Translations under genes and position numbers: made by a program
Origin: CAZIPZ01 sp964541075
GTDB lineage: Bacteria > Acidobacteriota > Terriglobia > 20CM-2-55-15
Assembly (NCBI GenBank): GCA_964541075.1
Contig: CAZIPZ010000041.1
Span: 1-23,231, forward strand
DNA: 23,231 nucleotides
Reading direction: 5' to 3'
The notes under the pieces: generated by a model
Seen by the model: the letters and a program-made list of their open reading frames with translations, nothing else
Told to the model about the DNA's origin: nothing
The model's database searches: none
In this document: positions 14,511 to 22,725 of the stretch, piece by piece
Layout of the letters: each line of letters begins with the position of its first letter
Numbering within the stretch: position 1 is the stretch's first letter

Positions 14511-17078
14511 TTATGAAGCAACGGCCGGAGCCGCTTGAAACGTGAGAACTCCGTGCTGAGCGTCGGCGACAACGCGTTCGCCCGGCTGGATTTCGCCGTT
14601 CAAAATCTTAAGCGCCAACTGGTCCGCCAAAAGCTTTTGAATGGATCTCTTGAGTGGGCGTGCTCCAAACGCCGGATCGTATCCTTCCTTGAATACGATT
14701 TCACGCGCTGCAGGCGTCAGTTCTAAAGTGATCTTTCGCTCTGCCAGGTGCCGACGCAGCGATTCCAACTGAATATCAATGATCTTCGATATTTCGTCTT
14801 TGCCTAGAGTGCGAAACGTAATGATGTCATCGATTCGGTTGAGGAACTCCGGCTTGAAGTGCGTCTTCAAAGCTTCGCGAATGTTTTCACTCGACAGCCC
14901 CACGCCAACGTTTGAAGTCATGATGATCACGGTGTTCTTAAAATCAACGGTGCGGCCTTTGCCGTCCGTCAGACGACCATCGTCGAAGATCTGCAGCATA
15001 ATGTTCCAGACTTCAGGATGCGCCTTCTCAATTTCATCGAGCAAAATCACCGAATAGGGTCTCCGTCGAACGCTCTCGGTCAGATATCCGCCTTCTTCGT
15101 ACCCGACGTAGCCCGGAGGGGCCCCGATCATGCGGGCGACGGAATGTTTTTCCATAAATTCCGACATGTCGATTCTTACCATGGCATGCTCATCGTCAAA
15201 TAGGAATTCCGCAAGAGCGCGCGCCGTTTCCGTTTTTCCCACTCCAGTAGGACCGAGGAACATGAAGACCCCTATCGGCCGATTGCGATCCTGTAATCCT
15301 GCGCGCGAACGTCGGATTGCGTTTGACACGGCGGTTAATGCGGCTTCCTGACCGATCACTCGCTGTTCCAAAAGCTTTTCCATTTGAACCAGCTTCTGAA
15401 CCTCGCTCTCAAGCATTTTGGTGACGGGTATGCCAGTCCATTTGGCGACGATCTTGGCGATGTCTTCCTCGTCAACCTGCTCTTTCAAAATGCGCTCGTT
15501 CTGCTGCATTTCTTCCAATCGTGCATTTGCCTCCTTGAGCTGCCGGTCCAATTGTTGGAGACGGCCATAGCGGATCTCCGCGACTCGCGAATATTCGCCT
15601 TGTCGTTCGGCCTGCTGCTCTTCAACATGGGCGGATTCGATCTGCTCCTTCAATGCGCGTATGGATTGTATAAGCTCCTTTTCGCGCTGCCATCGCAGTT
15701 TCATTTGCATTGACTGCTCCCGCAGCTCGCTCAATTCCTTCTCGATTAAGGAAAGCCTCTCACGTGATGCTGGATCATCTTCCTTACTGAGCGCCTGACG
15801 TTCGATCTCGAGCTGAATGATCTGGCGCTCAAGCGAGTCAATGTCGACGGGTAAGGAATCGATCTCCATGCGAAGACTTGCGGCGGCTTCGTCGACCAGG
15901 TCGATAGCCTTGTCGGGCAAAAATCTGTCGGTGATATATCGATGGGACAGCGTAGCCGCAGCGATGATTGCGGAATCTTTAATTTTTACGCCGTGATGGA
16001 TCTCATACCGTTCTTTCAGCCCGCGGAGGATGGCGATTGTATCCTCCAACGTCGGTTCACCCACGTATGTCTTTTGGAACCTTCGCTCGAGGGCCTTATC
16101 CTTTTCTATATACTTCTGATATTCGTTGAGGGTCGTCGCTCCAATACATCGAAGGTCTCCGCGCGCCAGCGCCGGTTTCAGCATGTTGGAAGCATCGATC
16201 GCACCTTCTGCACTGCCCGCTCCTATCAGTGTATGTAGTTCATCAATGAAGAGAACGATGTTGCCGCCGGACTCTTCGATTTCTTTCAACACGGCCTTCA
16301 GCCGGTCTTCAAACTCACCACGGTACTTCGCGCCGGCCAGCATGGCGCCTAAGTCCAGGGCAACAATGCGCTTGCTCTTCAGGGACTCGGGCACGTCACC
16401 CGCAATCACGCGTTGTGCAAGGCCTTCCACGATGGCGGTTTTTCCTACACCAGGCTCGCCAATTAAGACTGGATTATTTTTTGTCCGTCGCGACAAGACC
16501 TGAATCACGCGCCGGATCTCTTCGTCGCGACCGATGACAGGATCTAACTTTCCTTTGCGAGCGAGCTCCGTAAGGTCTCGGGAATAGCGCGCCAGCGCCT
16601 GGTATTTTTCTTCTGGATTGGGATCGGTAATCTTCTGGGTTCCCCGGATCGATACCAACACCTTGAGGATGGCGTCTTTCGTGACGCCATGTGCGCTGAG
16701 AATCCGGGATGCTTCTTCACCTTTCGAGTTGCTCAACCCAATGAGAAGATGTTCTGTGCTGACATACTCATCCTTGAAGTTGTCCGCCTCTTTAAAAGAG
16801 TCTTCGATTACACGGTTAAGGGAAGGGCTGATGAATAGTTCACTCTGACCCTGAACCTTGGGCAACTTTGAGACAGCGGTTGCCAAGTCACGAGCAATGC
16901 CCTGAAGAGTAACTCCCAGTTTCTGAAGGATCGGCAAGACTACACCGTCCTTCTGCTCAATTAGCGCCCACAGCAAATGTTCGGGCGCAACATACGAATT
17001 GCCTTTTTCCTGGGCATGAGCCTGAGCAGACTGAAGGGCCTCTTGGCCCTTCAGCGTCAGCTTGTCAAATCTAATCAT
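14511..17078 (-). CDS. clpB: ATP-dependent disaggregase ClpB
   Basis: Hexameric AAA+ chaperone that extracts proteins from aggregates together with DnaK. At 855 aa it is full length. Clp N-domain repeats (1-145); first AAA+ with Walker A GEPGVGKT (207-214) and Walker B LFIDE (276-280); a long middle coiled coil (about 405-530), which distinguishes ClpB from ClpA and ClpC; second AAA+ with Walker A GPTGVGKT (609-616), pore loop GYVGY (656-660) and Walker B VILLDEIEKAHPE (677-689); then a C-terminal oligomerisation domain with GARPLKRSIQ. The start is 10 nt after hsp20, with AAGGTGG just upstream, so it is co-transcribed with hsp20. A 6-bp hairpin AATCCG/CGGATT at 14497-14511 lies at its stop, without a T-run. 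Confidence 0.97.
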   Translation of the reverse strand: MIRFDKLTLKGQEALQSAQAHAQEKGNSYVAPEHLLWALIEQKDGVVLPILQKLGVTLQGIARDLATAVSKLPKVQGQSELFISPSLNRVIEDSFKEADNFKDEYVSTEHLLIGLSNSKGEEASRILSAHGVTKDAILKVLVSIRGTQKITDPNPEEKYQALARYSRDLTELARKGKLDPVIGRDEEIRRVIQVLSRRTKNNPVLIGEPGVGKTAIVEGLAQRVIAGDVPESLKSKRIVALDLGAMLAGAKYRGEFEDRLKAVLKEIEESGGNIVLFIDELHTLIGAGSAEGAIDASNMLKPALARGDLRCIGATTLNEYQKYIEKDKALERRFQKTYVGEPTLEDTIAILRGLKERYEIHHGVKIKDSAIIAAATLSHRYITDRFLPDKAIDLVDEAAASLRMEIDSLPVDIDSLERQIIQLEIERQALSKEDDPASRERLSLIEKELSELREQSMQMKLRWQREKELIQSIRALKEQIESAHVEEQQAERQGEYSRVAEIRYGRLQQLDRQLKEANARLEEMQQNERILKEQVDEEDIAKIVAKWTGIPVTKMLESEVQKLVQMEKLLEQRVIGQEAALTAVSNAIRRSRAGLQDRNRPIGVFMFLGPTGVGKTETARALAEFLFDDEHAMVRIDMSEFMEKHSVARMIGAPPGYVGYEEGGYLTESVRRRPYSVILLDEIEKAHPEVWNIMLQIFDDGRLTDGKGRTVDFKNTVIIMTSNVGVGLSSENIREALKTHFKPEFLNRIDDIITFRTLGKDEISKIIDIQLESLRRHLAERKITLELTPAAREIVFKEGYDPAFGARPLKRSIQKLLADQLALKILNGEIQPGERVVADAQHGVLTFQAAPAVAS

Positions 17079-17088
17079 GTAGCCACCT

Positions 17089-17532
17089 TTATTCGGCGAT
17101 TCGAATCTGCTTCGGCTTGGCTTGTTCCTTCTTAGGAAGGATGATTTTCAGAACACCATCTTTGTAGTCGGCGCGAATCTTCTCTTCGTCGACCATAGAA
17201 GGTATAGAGAACGTTCTGCCAAACCCGCCATAGGATCGCTCGATTCGGTGATAGTTCTCTTCCTTTGTCTCTTTTTCAAACTTGCGTTCGCCTTTAAGCG
17301 TTAATACGTTGTTCTCCAAATTCAACGAGATGTCCTTTCGATCCATACCCGGAAGTTCAGCCTTTACGACGATCTCACCCTCCGTTTCGAAGATGTCGAT
17401 CGCAGGACTCCAGCTTGTTGTGGATACAGGCTCGTCACCTCGCCAACCGCGTCCAGCGTCCTCAAAAAGCCTATTCATCCGATCCTGAAGCGCATTCAAG
17501 TCTCGAAAAGGGTCCCATTTCATCAGGGCCAT
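17089..17532 (-). CDS. Small heat-shock protein, Hsp20/alpha-crystallin family
   Basis: ATP-independent holdase that binds unfolding proteins and hands them to ClpB/DnaK. At 147 aa it has the usual length. An N-terminal arm MALMKWDPFRDLNALQDRMN (1-20) leads into the alpha-crystallin domain (about 42-135), with ELPGMDRKDISL, the dimer-loop region around YHRIERSYGGFGRTFSIP (93-110) and the hallmark DGVLKIILPKK (124-134). The C-terminal IRI is the I-x-I anchor for oligomer assembly. TAAGGAGG lies 4 nt before the ATG. A strong sigma70-type promoter lies upstream, and clpB follows after 10 nt, so both chaperones are made together. No CIRCE is present here, unlike groEL. Confidence 0.96.
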   Translation of the reverse strand: MALMKWDPFRDLNALQDRMNRLFEDAGRGWRGDEPVSTTSWSPAIDIFETEGEIVVKAELPGMDRKDISLNLENNVLTLKGERKFEKETKEENYHRIERSYGGFGRTFSIPSMVDEEKIRADYKDGVLKIILPKKEQAKPKQIRIAE

Positions 17533-17563
17533 AAGACCTCCTTAAATATATTAGTTAGTGACA

Positions 17564-17592
17564 AGCATAAAATATGAGTGTAGTGATGTCAA
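17564..17592 (-). promoter_or_regulatory. Promoter of the hsp20-clpB operon
   Basis: On the minus strand, TTGACA (complement of 17587-17592), a 17-nt spacer and TATGCT (complement of 17564-17569). The -35 is perfect and the -10 matches 4 of 6. It overlaps the stop codon of the upstream methyltransferase gene. No CIRCE repeat is nearby. Confidence 0.6.
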
Positions 17593-18758
17593 TATAGTAT
17601 TTGGAGTATAAAGCATTTCAGGTAAAGCGTCTCTGGAACCGTCAGGATAATCGGATGGTCTGACGACTGAGTTCGGCGCTCTAAGACCCGCGCCCAGCAA
17701 TGGGCGTCATTAGCAGCGGCGGCCAACATTTCGGCAAAAAGGCTCTCACTGACGTGATGCGAGCATGAACATGTAATAAGGATGCCGCCTGGACGAATAA
17801 GACGCATCGCTCGACTATTGATTTCCTTATAGCCACGGAGGGCGGCTTCGACACTGTCACGGTTCTTTGCGAAAGCGGGCGGATCTAAAACGATCGTGTC
17901 ATAACGGACGCCTTCTTTGAACCTTTGGCGAAGGAAATCGAAGGCGTTCGCCTCGAAGCAGGTGATGTTTGTTATGCCGTTGAGTTCGACGTTGCTTTCC
18001 GCGAGTTGAACAGCCGTAGGGGCTATTTCCACGGTCTCGATCCGATCACAAACGTCGCTCAGTTGAACTGCAAACCCAGCTCCATAGCTAAAGGCGTCGA
18101 GCAGATCACCTCTAGCGTAACGGCGCGCAGCCTTCCTGTTTTCGCGTTGATCGAGAAATGCGCCGGTCTTTTGTCCGGTGGTGAGAAAAAAAGAAAACTT
18201 CTTTCCTTCTTCTTCAAGGACGAGGCGTGGCGGAATGGGTTCTCCCAGAGTTTCCTGCTTCAGTTCGAGGCCTTCAAGCTCTCGCACCCTGTTATCATTC
18301 TTAAAAAGGATGGATAGAGGGGAATATCGTTCGAAAAGAAGGTCCGCAATGAGCGTCTGTAGTCGATCTGTCGCCTGAATGAGATTCTGAACGACAAGTC
18401 GGTCTCCGTAGCGGTCGACGATTAGTCCAGGAATTAGATCTCCTTCGGAGTACACACGCCGGCTCAAGCGACCATCTACTTGCAGGCGATGTCTGAGGTG
18501 ATCAGCGTCAGCAAACTTGGCGCGAAAGAATTCTTTATTGATAGGAACGTCTTCGCGAACGAGAAACCGTAGTGCTATTTGTGATTTGGAACTAAAGAAT
18601 GCTTTTCCGAGGATTCCGCCTCGTTCTTCGCGGACTGTGACGACGCTTCCCGGTTGAGCTTTATCGACATCGAGAATATCGCTGCGATACACCCAACGGT
18701 GGCCGCGCCGAATTCGATCTGCTCCATGCTTTCGAATTAGAACAAGACCATTTTCCAT
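17589..18758 (-). CDS. RlmI-like class I SAM-dependent 23S rRNA methyltransferase
   Basis: A 389-aa protein with the RlmI architecture; RlmI makes m5C in 23S rRNA. An N-terminal PUA RNA-binding domain (1-80; RIRRGHRWVYRSDI), a linker fold (about 90-180), and a Rossmann methyltransferase domain: SAM-binding DAFSYGAGFAVQLS (221-234), acidic E244 after strand 2, LDPPAFAKN (291-299), and TCSCSHHVSESLF (329-341), whose cysteine matches the catalytic position of RlmI. FLDQRENR (201-208) is also family-typical. The frame is open to GTG 18809, but ATG 18758 has GGAGGT 11 nt upstream and begins right before the PUA fold. It is divergent from queA with 17 bp between start codons. The exact target base is inferred from the family. 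Confidence 0.88.
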   Translation of the reverse strand: MENGLVLIRKHGADRIRRGHRWVYRSDILDVDKAQPGSVVTVREERGGILGKAFFSSKSQIALRFLVREDVPINKEFFRAKFADADHLRHRLQVDGRLSRRVYSEGDLIPGLIVDRYGDRLVVQNLIQATDRLQTLIADLLFERYSPLSILFKNDNRVRELEGLELKQETLGEPIPPRLVLEEEGKKFSFFLTTGQKTGAFLDQRENRKAARRYARGDLLDAFSYGAGFAVQLSDVCDRIETVEIAPTAVQLAESNVELNGITNITCFEANAFDFLRQRFKEGVRYDTIVLDPPAFAKNRDSVEAALRGYKEINSRAMRLIRPGGILITCSCSHHVSESLFAEMLAAAANDAHCWARVLERRTQSSDHPIILTVPETLYLKCFILQILY

Positions 18759-18775
18759 CGCTTCAAGAGACCTCC

Positions 18776-19819
18776 GTGCATATCTCTGAATTTGACTACG
18801 AGCTTCCACCGAAACTGATTGCGACCGAACCAGCGAGGCCGCGCGATGCAGCGCGGATGATGGTCGTTAAAAGAAGCACTCAGGAATGCATTGATACTGA
18901 GTTTCGAAAACTTCCGGACTTCCTGGATCCTTCTGACGTTGTAGTCCTTAATGATACCCGCGTATTGCGTGCGCGGGTTTTCGGCAAGCTCAAACGTCAA
19001 ATGGAAACGATTCGCAACGTGGAGGTCTTGTTCTCCGCACCTCTTGCTGAACGGACGTGGGAAGTGATGTGTCGACCGGGAAGACACGTACGGCGGGGCG
19101 ACCGGCTTGTGCTTGGGGAAAGCGAAATTGAGGGCGAATTTGGAGAGTCGCGGCAGCATGGCCTTCGGGCGCTGCAGTTGAACACGTCAGAACCGATCGA
19201 GCTAATTCTCGATAAGTACGGACATATTCCGCTCCCCCCCTACATTGACCGTGAAGCCAATCCGCAGGATATCGTCGAGTACCAGACGGTTTATGCCATG
19301 AAGCCTGGGGCGGTAGCCGCTCCGACGGCCGGCCTTCATTTCAGCGATTCCACTTTCAAGGCGCTGGCCGACCGTGGAATTGAAGTCATAACCATCACGC
19401 TGCATGTCGGCATTGGTACGTTTTTGCCGGTGCGAACGGATGACCCTCGAAATCACGTTTTGAAAGCGGAGCGATTCGAGGTCACGCCTGAAGCTGCTGA
19501 AAGGTTAAACGCGGCCGCGGCTTCCAAACGACGAATCGTCGCCGTTGGCACAACAACAACACGGGTCCTGGAATACCTGATGCATCGAGACGGCGGATTC
19601 CGTGGAACATCTGGCGACGCGGACCTGTTTATTCTGCCCGGCTTTCAATTCAGAGCAGTAGGTGCGCTACTCACAAACTTCCATTTGCCCCGCTCGACCC
19701 TGTTGATGCTGGTGTCCGCCTTCGCGTCGGATTCTTTGATGAAGCGGGCGTATCAGCAGGCCATTGGGAAGCGATATCGGTTCTATAGTTACGGCGATTG
19801 TATGCTCATCGTGACATAG
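18776..19819 (+). CDS. queA: tRNA preQ1(34) S-adenosylmethionine ribosyltransferase-isomerase
   Basis: Transfers and isomerises the ribosyl part of SAM onto preQ1 at position 34 of tRNAs with a GUN anticodon, making epoxyqueuosine. At 347 aa it is full length. Family motifs: FDYELPPKLIATEPARPRD (6-24), VVLNDTRVLRARVFG (56-70), GHIPLPPYI (149-157), AAPTAGLHF (181-189), HVGIGTFLPVR (210-220) and a C-terminal TNFHLPRSTLLMLVSAF. The start is GTG at 18776, with AAGAGA 7 nt upstream; no better start exists. No other queuosine gene is in the window. A 7-bp inverted repeat TAGATCA/TGATCTA starting at the stop codon (19817-19847) is too weak to call a terminator. Confidence 0.96.
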   Translation: MHISEFDYELPPKLIATEPARPRDAARMMVVKRSTQECIDTEFRKLPDFLDPSDVVVLNDTRVLRARVFGKLKRQMETIRNVEVLFSAPLAERTWEVMCRPGRHVRRGDRLVLGESEIEGEFGESRQHGLRALQLNTSEPIELILDKYGHIPLPPYIDREANPQDIVEYQTVYAMKPGAVAAPTAGLHFSDSTFKALADRGIEVITITLHVGIGTFLPVRTDDPRNHVLKAERFEVTPEAAERLNAAAASKRRIVAVGTTTTRVLEYLMHRDGGFRGTSGDADLFILPGFQFRAVGALLTNFHLPRSTLLMLVSAFASDSLMKRAYQQAIGKRYRFYSYGDCMLIVT

Positions 19820-19952
19820 ATCACGAAATACTTTCTTGTCTGATCTAGAATTTTAATAGACTGCTTCAGAAGCGATACTCCCCTTTTCCCTGACGCTTAA
19901 TTTAGATGACCGGAGCGGATAAGAGCTTCTGCGAAAAAGCTTTTCGGTTAAT
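19820..19952. other. Spacer between queA and the cold-shock promoter
   Basis: About 130 bp without coding potential on either strand. Apart from the weak inverted repeat at the queA stop and short A/T-rich stretches, I see nothing specific in it. Confidence 0.5.
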
Positions 19953-19980
19953 TTGACACCCCACCTTTTTTGGATATAAT
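19953..19980 (+). promoter_or_regulatory. Consensus sigma70 promoter of the cold-shock gene
   Basis: TTGACA (19953-19958), a 16-nt spacer and TATAAT (19975-19980): both hexamers are perfect. Transcription should start near 19986. This is the strongest promoter in the window. Confidence 0.9.
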
Positions 19981-19985
19981 GCCCG

Positions 19986-20124
19986 ACGGCTTAAACTTTG
20001 TAGCGTGTTGTACTTGGACAATGTGCGACCCCAAAAACGGTGGCCTTGGATCCCGTCGTGAGATCCTCTTCTTGCTGCGATGGTTAAGCTGAAACAGCTT
20101 TTCATGTAAAGGAGTCTGACGGTA
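19986..20124 (+). promoter_or_regulatory. Long 5' leader of the cold-shock mRNA
   Basis: About 140 nt separate the predicted transcription start from the ATG. The leader can form GGATC/GATCC (20048-20066) and a tight hairpin AAGCTG-AAA-CAGCTT followed by TTC (20086-20102), just before the Shine-Dalgarno AAAGGAG at 20108-20114. Long structured leaders that refold at low temperature are known for cspA-type genes; that this one works so is inference. Confidence 0.55.
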
Positions 20125-20334
20125 ATGAGCAAAGAAACAGGCAAGGTAAAGTGGTTCAACAACAAAAAGGGATTCGGGTTTATTGAGAGGGCTTCAGGCG
20201 GGGATGTGTTTGTCCATTATTCGGCCATCGTCAGCGACGGATACAAAACCCTAAAGGAAGGCGATAGCGTTGAATTCACCATCACTCAGGGTCCAAAGGG
20301 TTTTCAAGCTGAGAATGTTGAGAAAATGGCGTAA
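20125..20334 (+). CDS. Cold-shock protein, CspA family
   Basis: Single cold-shock domain of 69 aa, the usual length. It binds single-stranded RNA and DNA and melts mRNA structure. The two RNA-binding motifs are intact: RNP1 KGFGFI (15-20) and RNP2 DVFVHYSAI (27-35), with the expected aromatic residues W10, F17, F19, F29 and H31. The N-terminus GKVKWFN and the middle TLKEGDSVEFTITQGPKGFQAENV are canonical. It is monocistronic: a perfect promoter and long leader lie upstream, and a 12-bp-stem terminator follows immediately. The sequence cannot tell whether it is cold-induced or constitutive. Confidence 0.97.
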   Translation: MSKETGKVKWFNNKKGFGFIERASGGDVFVHYSAIVSDGYKTLKEGDSVEFTITQGPKGFQAENVEKMA

Positions 20335-20341
20335 AAAATTT

Positions 20342-20384
20342 CAAGACCCTGCGGTGAGCGAAATCGCAGGGTCTTGTTGTCTTC
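20342..20384 (+). terminator. Intrinsic terminator of the cold-shock gene
   Basis: Perfect 12-bp stem CAAGACCCTGCG (20342-20353) and CGCAGGGTCTTG (20365-20376) with an 11-nt loop, followed by the T-rich TTGTCTTC. The A-rich stretch before it makes it potentially active in both directions. It shows that the next gene begins after 20376. Confidence 0.88.
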
Positions 20385-20394
20385 AGAAGATTTA

Positions 20395-22725
20395 ATGCAG
20401 GAACAAACGAAGGCGGTACAGCTTCGATCGGGCCTCGAATTCTCTCGGCAGCAGCATCAAGGCAAGACCTACCAAGTCGTAAAAGATCCGTTAACATCCC
20501 GGTATTTTCGCTTTACCGAAACCCAGGCGGCTATTCTCGATTTGCTCAAGGAGGAGCCCATCGATATTCCGTCGCTGGCGCGGAAAGCGTCCGATAAGCT
20601 CGGCGGGGCGATTTCGGAAGCGACGCTTGAAGCTTTTCTAAAGTCTCTCGAAGAAAAGCATCTGCTCGACACTCCGGCAGTAAGAGAGACGTTGGAGAGT
20701 ATTAAAAACCGGAAGCTAGATGATCACAGTCTACTCTACTGGAAGCTTGCGTCCCTTAATCCAGAAAGCGTCTTTGCGTGGCTTCTGCCACGAACCCGTT
20801 GGGCCTTCACGAGAGTATTTCAGTGGCTCGGGGCGTTTATCATTTTGTCGGGAATCGTACTCAACTATCTCCATCTCGACCAGCTTGCGTCGAGCGTTAC
20901 GGGTCTATTCAACGTGCATGGCCTGCTGTTTTTATGGCTTGTGACATTCAGTGTCGTAACAATGCACGAATTCGCGCACGGACTGACCTGCTGTCATTTC
21001 GGTGGCAAGGTCAAAGAACTTGGTTTCATGCTCATTTATTTTCAGCCCGCGTTTTATTGCGATGTCAGCGACTCCTGGATGTTCCCATCGAAACGTCAGC
21101 GGATATTAGTGACCTTCGCCGGCGGATATTTCCAGCTCATAGTCTGGGGATTGGCAACGGCGGTCTGGCGCGTAACCGACACCGATACGGTAATCAATCA
21201 AGTCGCTCTTGTGGTGAACGTTTTCGCGGGGTTTCAAACGCTCGTGAACTTTAATCCCCTAATAAAACTTGACGGCTACTACATGTTGAGTGATTTTCTT
21301 GAAATTCCGAACCTGCGGTCAAAATCCTTCGACTCATTGTGCGCGTGGATTGGAGGCTCGCAACGCCCCCGAATCCCTCGACGGGAGGAACGAGCCAGAC
21401 TTATCTACGGCATAGCCGCGACTATCTTTTCTACAACGCTATTAATATTGGTGTATTCAGCCCTGTATACTTGGTCCACATCGCATTTCGCCTTTGCGGG
21501 TTTAGTAGCATTTCTCATGTTTTCGAGCTTCACGCTGCGCAGGACGGCAATGGAATCTGTGGCTGGTTTTCGTGCTTTGGCCACGCGAGTGGCTTACGGG
21601 AAATATCGGAATTTAGGCATTGTAGCGGCTGTTATCGTCGTTTCGTTTGTCGGACGCTGGGAACTGACTGTTCCAGCGGAATTCAAGGTGATGGCTCGAA
21701 ATGAAATGACGGTACGTCCGGAAACGGGCGGCATCGTTGTTGAAATGCTGGTTCGTGAAGGCAGTCATGTGGTCAAGGGAGATGTACTGGCCCGGCTTCG
21801 GGACTTTACCAAACAGCAGCTTATTTCCGAACTTTCGGGGGAACTGGAAACCAAAAGGAGTTCGCTTGCGCTTTTGCGCGCAGGAGCCCGACCTGAAGAG
21901 ATTGATCGCAAACAGAAGTTAGTCGAAACCAAGCGGGTCGAACTTGGAAATGCACGACGAAATCAGGAGCAGCGTAATCAGCTGCTACAGGTTCTTGAAA
22001 GAAAAAAGACAGAGTTGAAACTGGATCAACAGACGCTTGCCCGCACTCGCGACCTTTTCAACAGCGGTTTGACTGCGCGAGCCGAACTGGACAAAGCCGA
22101 GACTGGCGTGAGCATTCGTGAACGGGAGCTGGCGGAGATTGAAGCATCAATCCGAGTAGTATCAGAAAATGCGGACCGCGAAGCTGATTTCAAGGCGCGG
22201 GAGCTCGCCGAAGCGGAGAGCGAACTGCGGCTTCTGCTTGCAGGAAGTCGTCCAGAGCAGATTCGGCAGGTCGGAGCGGAGGTTTCGAAATTAGAGGGAC
22301 AGGTTGGAATTCTCAATGAAGAACTTGAAAGAACAGAGATCCGCGCCCCTATCAATGGCGTTATTGCGACGCCTTTTGTCCACAGGAAGCTGAACCAGTA
22401 CTTAAATGCTGGGGACGAGCTGTGTCGGATAGTCGATATCGAACGCGTGACGATTGAGATGCAAGTCCCTGAAAAGGAAATGGCAGACGTCCGCGCTGGA
22501 AACCAGATTTGGATGAAGCCCCGCAGTTTTCCGACCCTGGCTCTCCAAGGGAGGGTAGACTTCATCGCTCCCGTAGCCCAACCCGTCGACGGACAGCAAA
22601 AGGTCGTGGTCCGGAGTGAGTTGCCTAACGAAAACTTCGTTCTGAAGCCAGAAATGACAGGAGTAGCTAAGATTTATTGCGGAAAACGCCGAATTATCGA
22701 CCTGGTCACCCGNNNNNNNNNNTAA
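20395..22725 (+). CDS. PqqD-like / M50 metallopeptidase / HlyD-type fusion protein (3' end in assembly gap)
   Basis: About 773 readable residues before a run of ten Ns. Parts: an N-terminal PqqD-like winged-helix segment (about 25-95; YFRFTETQAAILDLLKEE); an intramembrane M50 peptidase-like domain with HEFAH at 191-195 and KLDGYYMLSD (291-300), whose Asp is the third zinc ligand, amid several membrane helices (145-420); then a HlyD-type adaptor: lipoyl half-site RPETGGIVVEMLVREGSHVV (441-460), a long coiled coil (470-645) with two copies of a repeat (LLRAGARPEEI, LLLAGSRPEQI), the second lipoyl half (649-683) and a beta-barrel domain. Such proteins (YydH-like) go with processing or export of small peptides. 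A start at TTG 20374 would lie inside the terminator, so ATG 20395 is chosen; AGAAGA before it is a weak ribosome site. The stop at 22723 lies right after the Ns and may not be in the true frame. Confidence 0.85.
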   Translation: MQEQTKAVQLRSGLEFSRQQHQGKTYQVVKDPLTSRYFRFTETQAAILDLLKEEPIDIPSLARKASDKLGGAISEATLEAFLKSLEEKHLLDTPAVRETLESIKNRKLDDHSLLYWKLASLNPESVFAWLLPRTRWAFTRVFQWLGAFIILSGIVLNYLHLDQLASSVTGLFNVHGLLFLWLVTFSVVTMHEFAHGLTCCHFGGKVKELGFMLIYFQPAFYCDVSDSWMFPSKRQRILVTFAGGYFQLIVWGLATAVWRVTDTDTVINQVALVVNVFAGFQTLVNFNPLIKLDGYYMLSDFLEIPNLRSKSFDSLCAWIGGSQRPRIPRREERARLIYGIAATIFSTTLLILVYSALYTWSTSHFAFAGLVAFLMFSSFTLRRTAMESVAGFRALATRVAYGKYRNLGIVAAVIVVSFVGRWELTVPAEFKVMARNEMTVRPETGGIVVEMLVREGSHVVKGDVLARLRDFTKQQLISELSGELETKRSSLALLRAGARPEEIDRKQKLVETKRVELGNARRNQEQRNQLLQVLERKKTELKLDQQTLARTRDLFNSGLTARAELDKAETGVSIRERELAEIEASIRVVSENADREADFKARELAEAESELRLLLAGSRPEQIRQVGAEVSKLEGQVGILNEELERTEIRAPINGVIATPFVHRKLNQYLNAGDELCRIVDIERVTIEMQVPEKEMADVRAGNQIWMKPRSFPTLALQGRVDFIAPVAQPVDGQQKVVVRSELPNENFVLKPEMTGVAKIYCGKRRIIDLVTXXXX
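22713..22722. other. Assembly gap (10 N)
   Basis: Ten undetermined bases inside or at the 3' end of the peptidase/HlyD gene. The true gap length is unknown, so the end of that protein and its linkage to what follows are less certain. Confidence 0.95.

Noticed and set aside
14497..14511. Hairpin AATCCG-CGA-CGGATT at the clpB stop as a terminator
   Set aside because: Only 6 bp, overlaps the stop codon and has no T-run on the transcribed strand. It may slow polymerase but I would not call it a terminator.
20374..20394. TTG 20374 as start of the peptidase/HlyD gene
   Set aside because: It lies in the descending arm of the cold-shock terminator; ATG 20395 is the first start after it.
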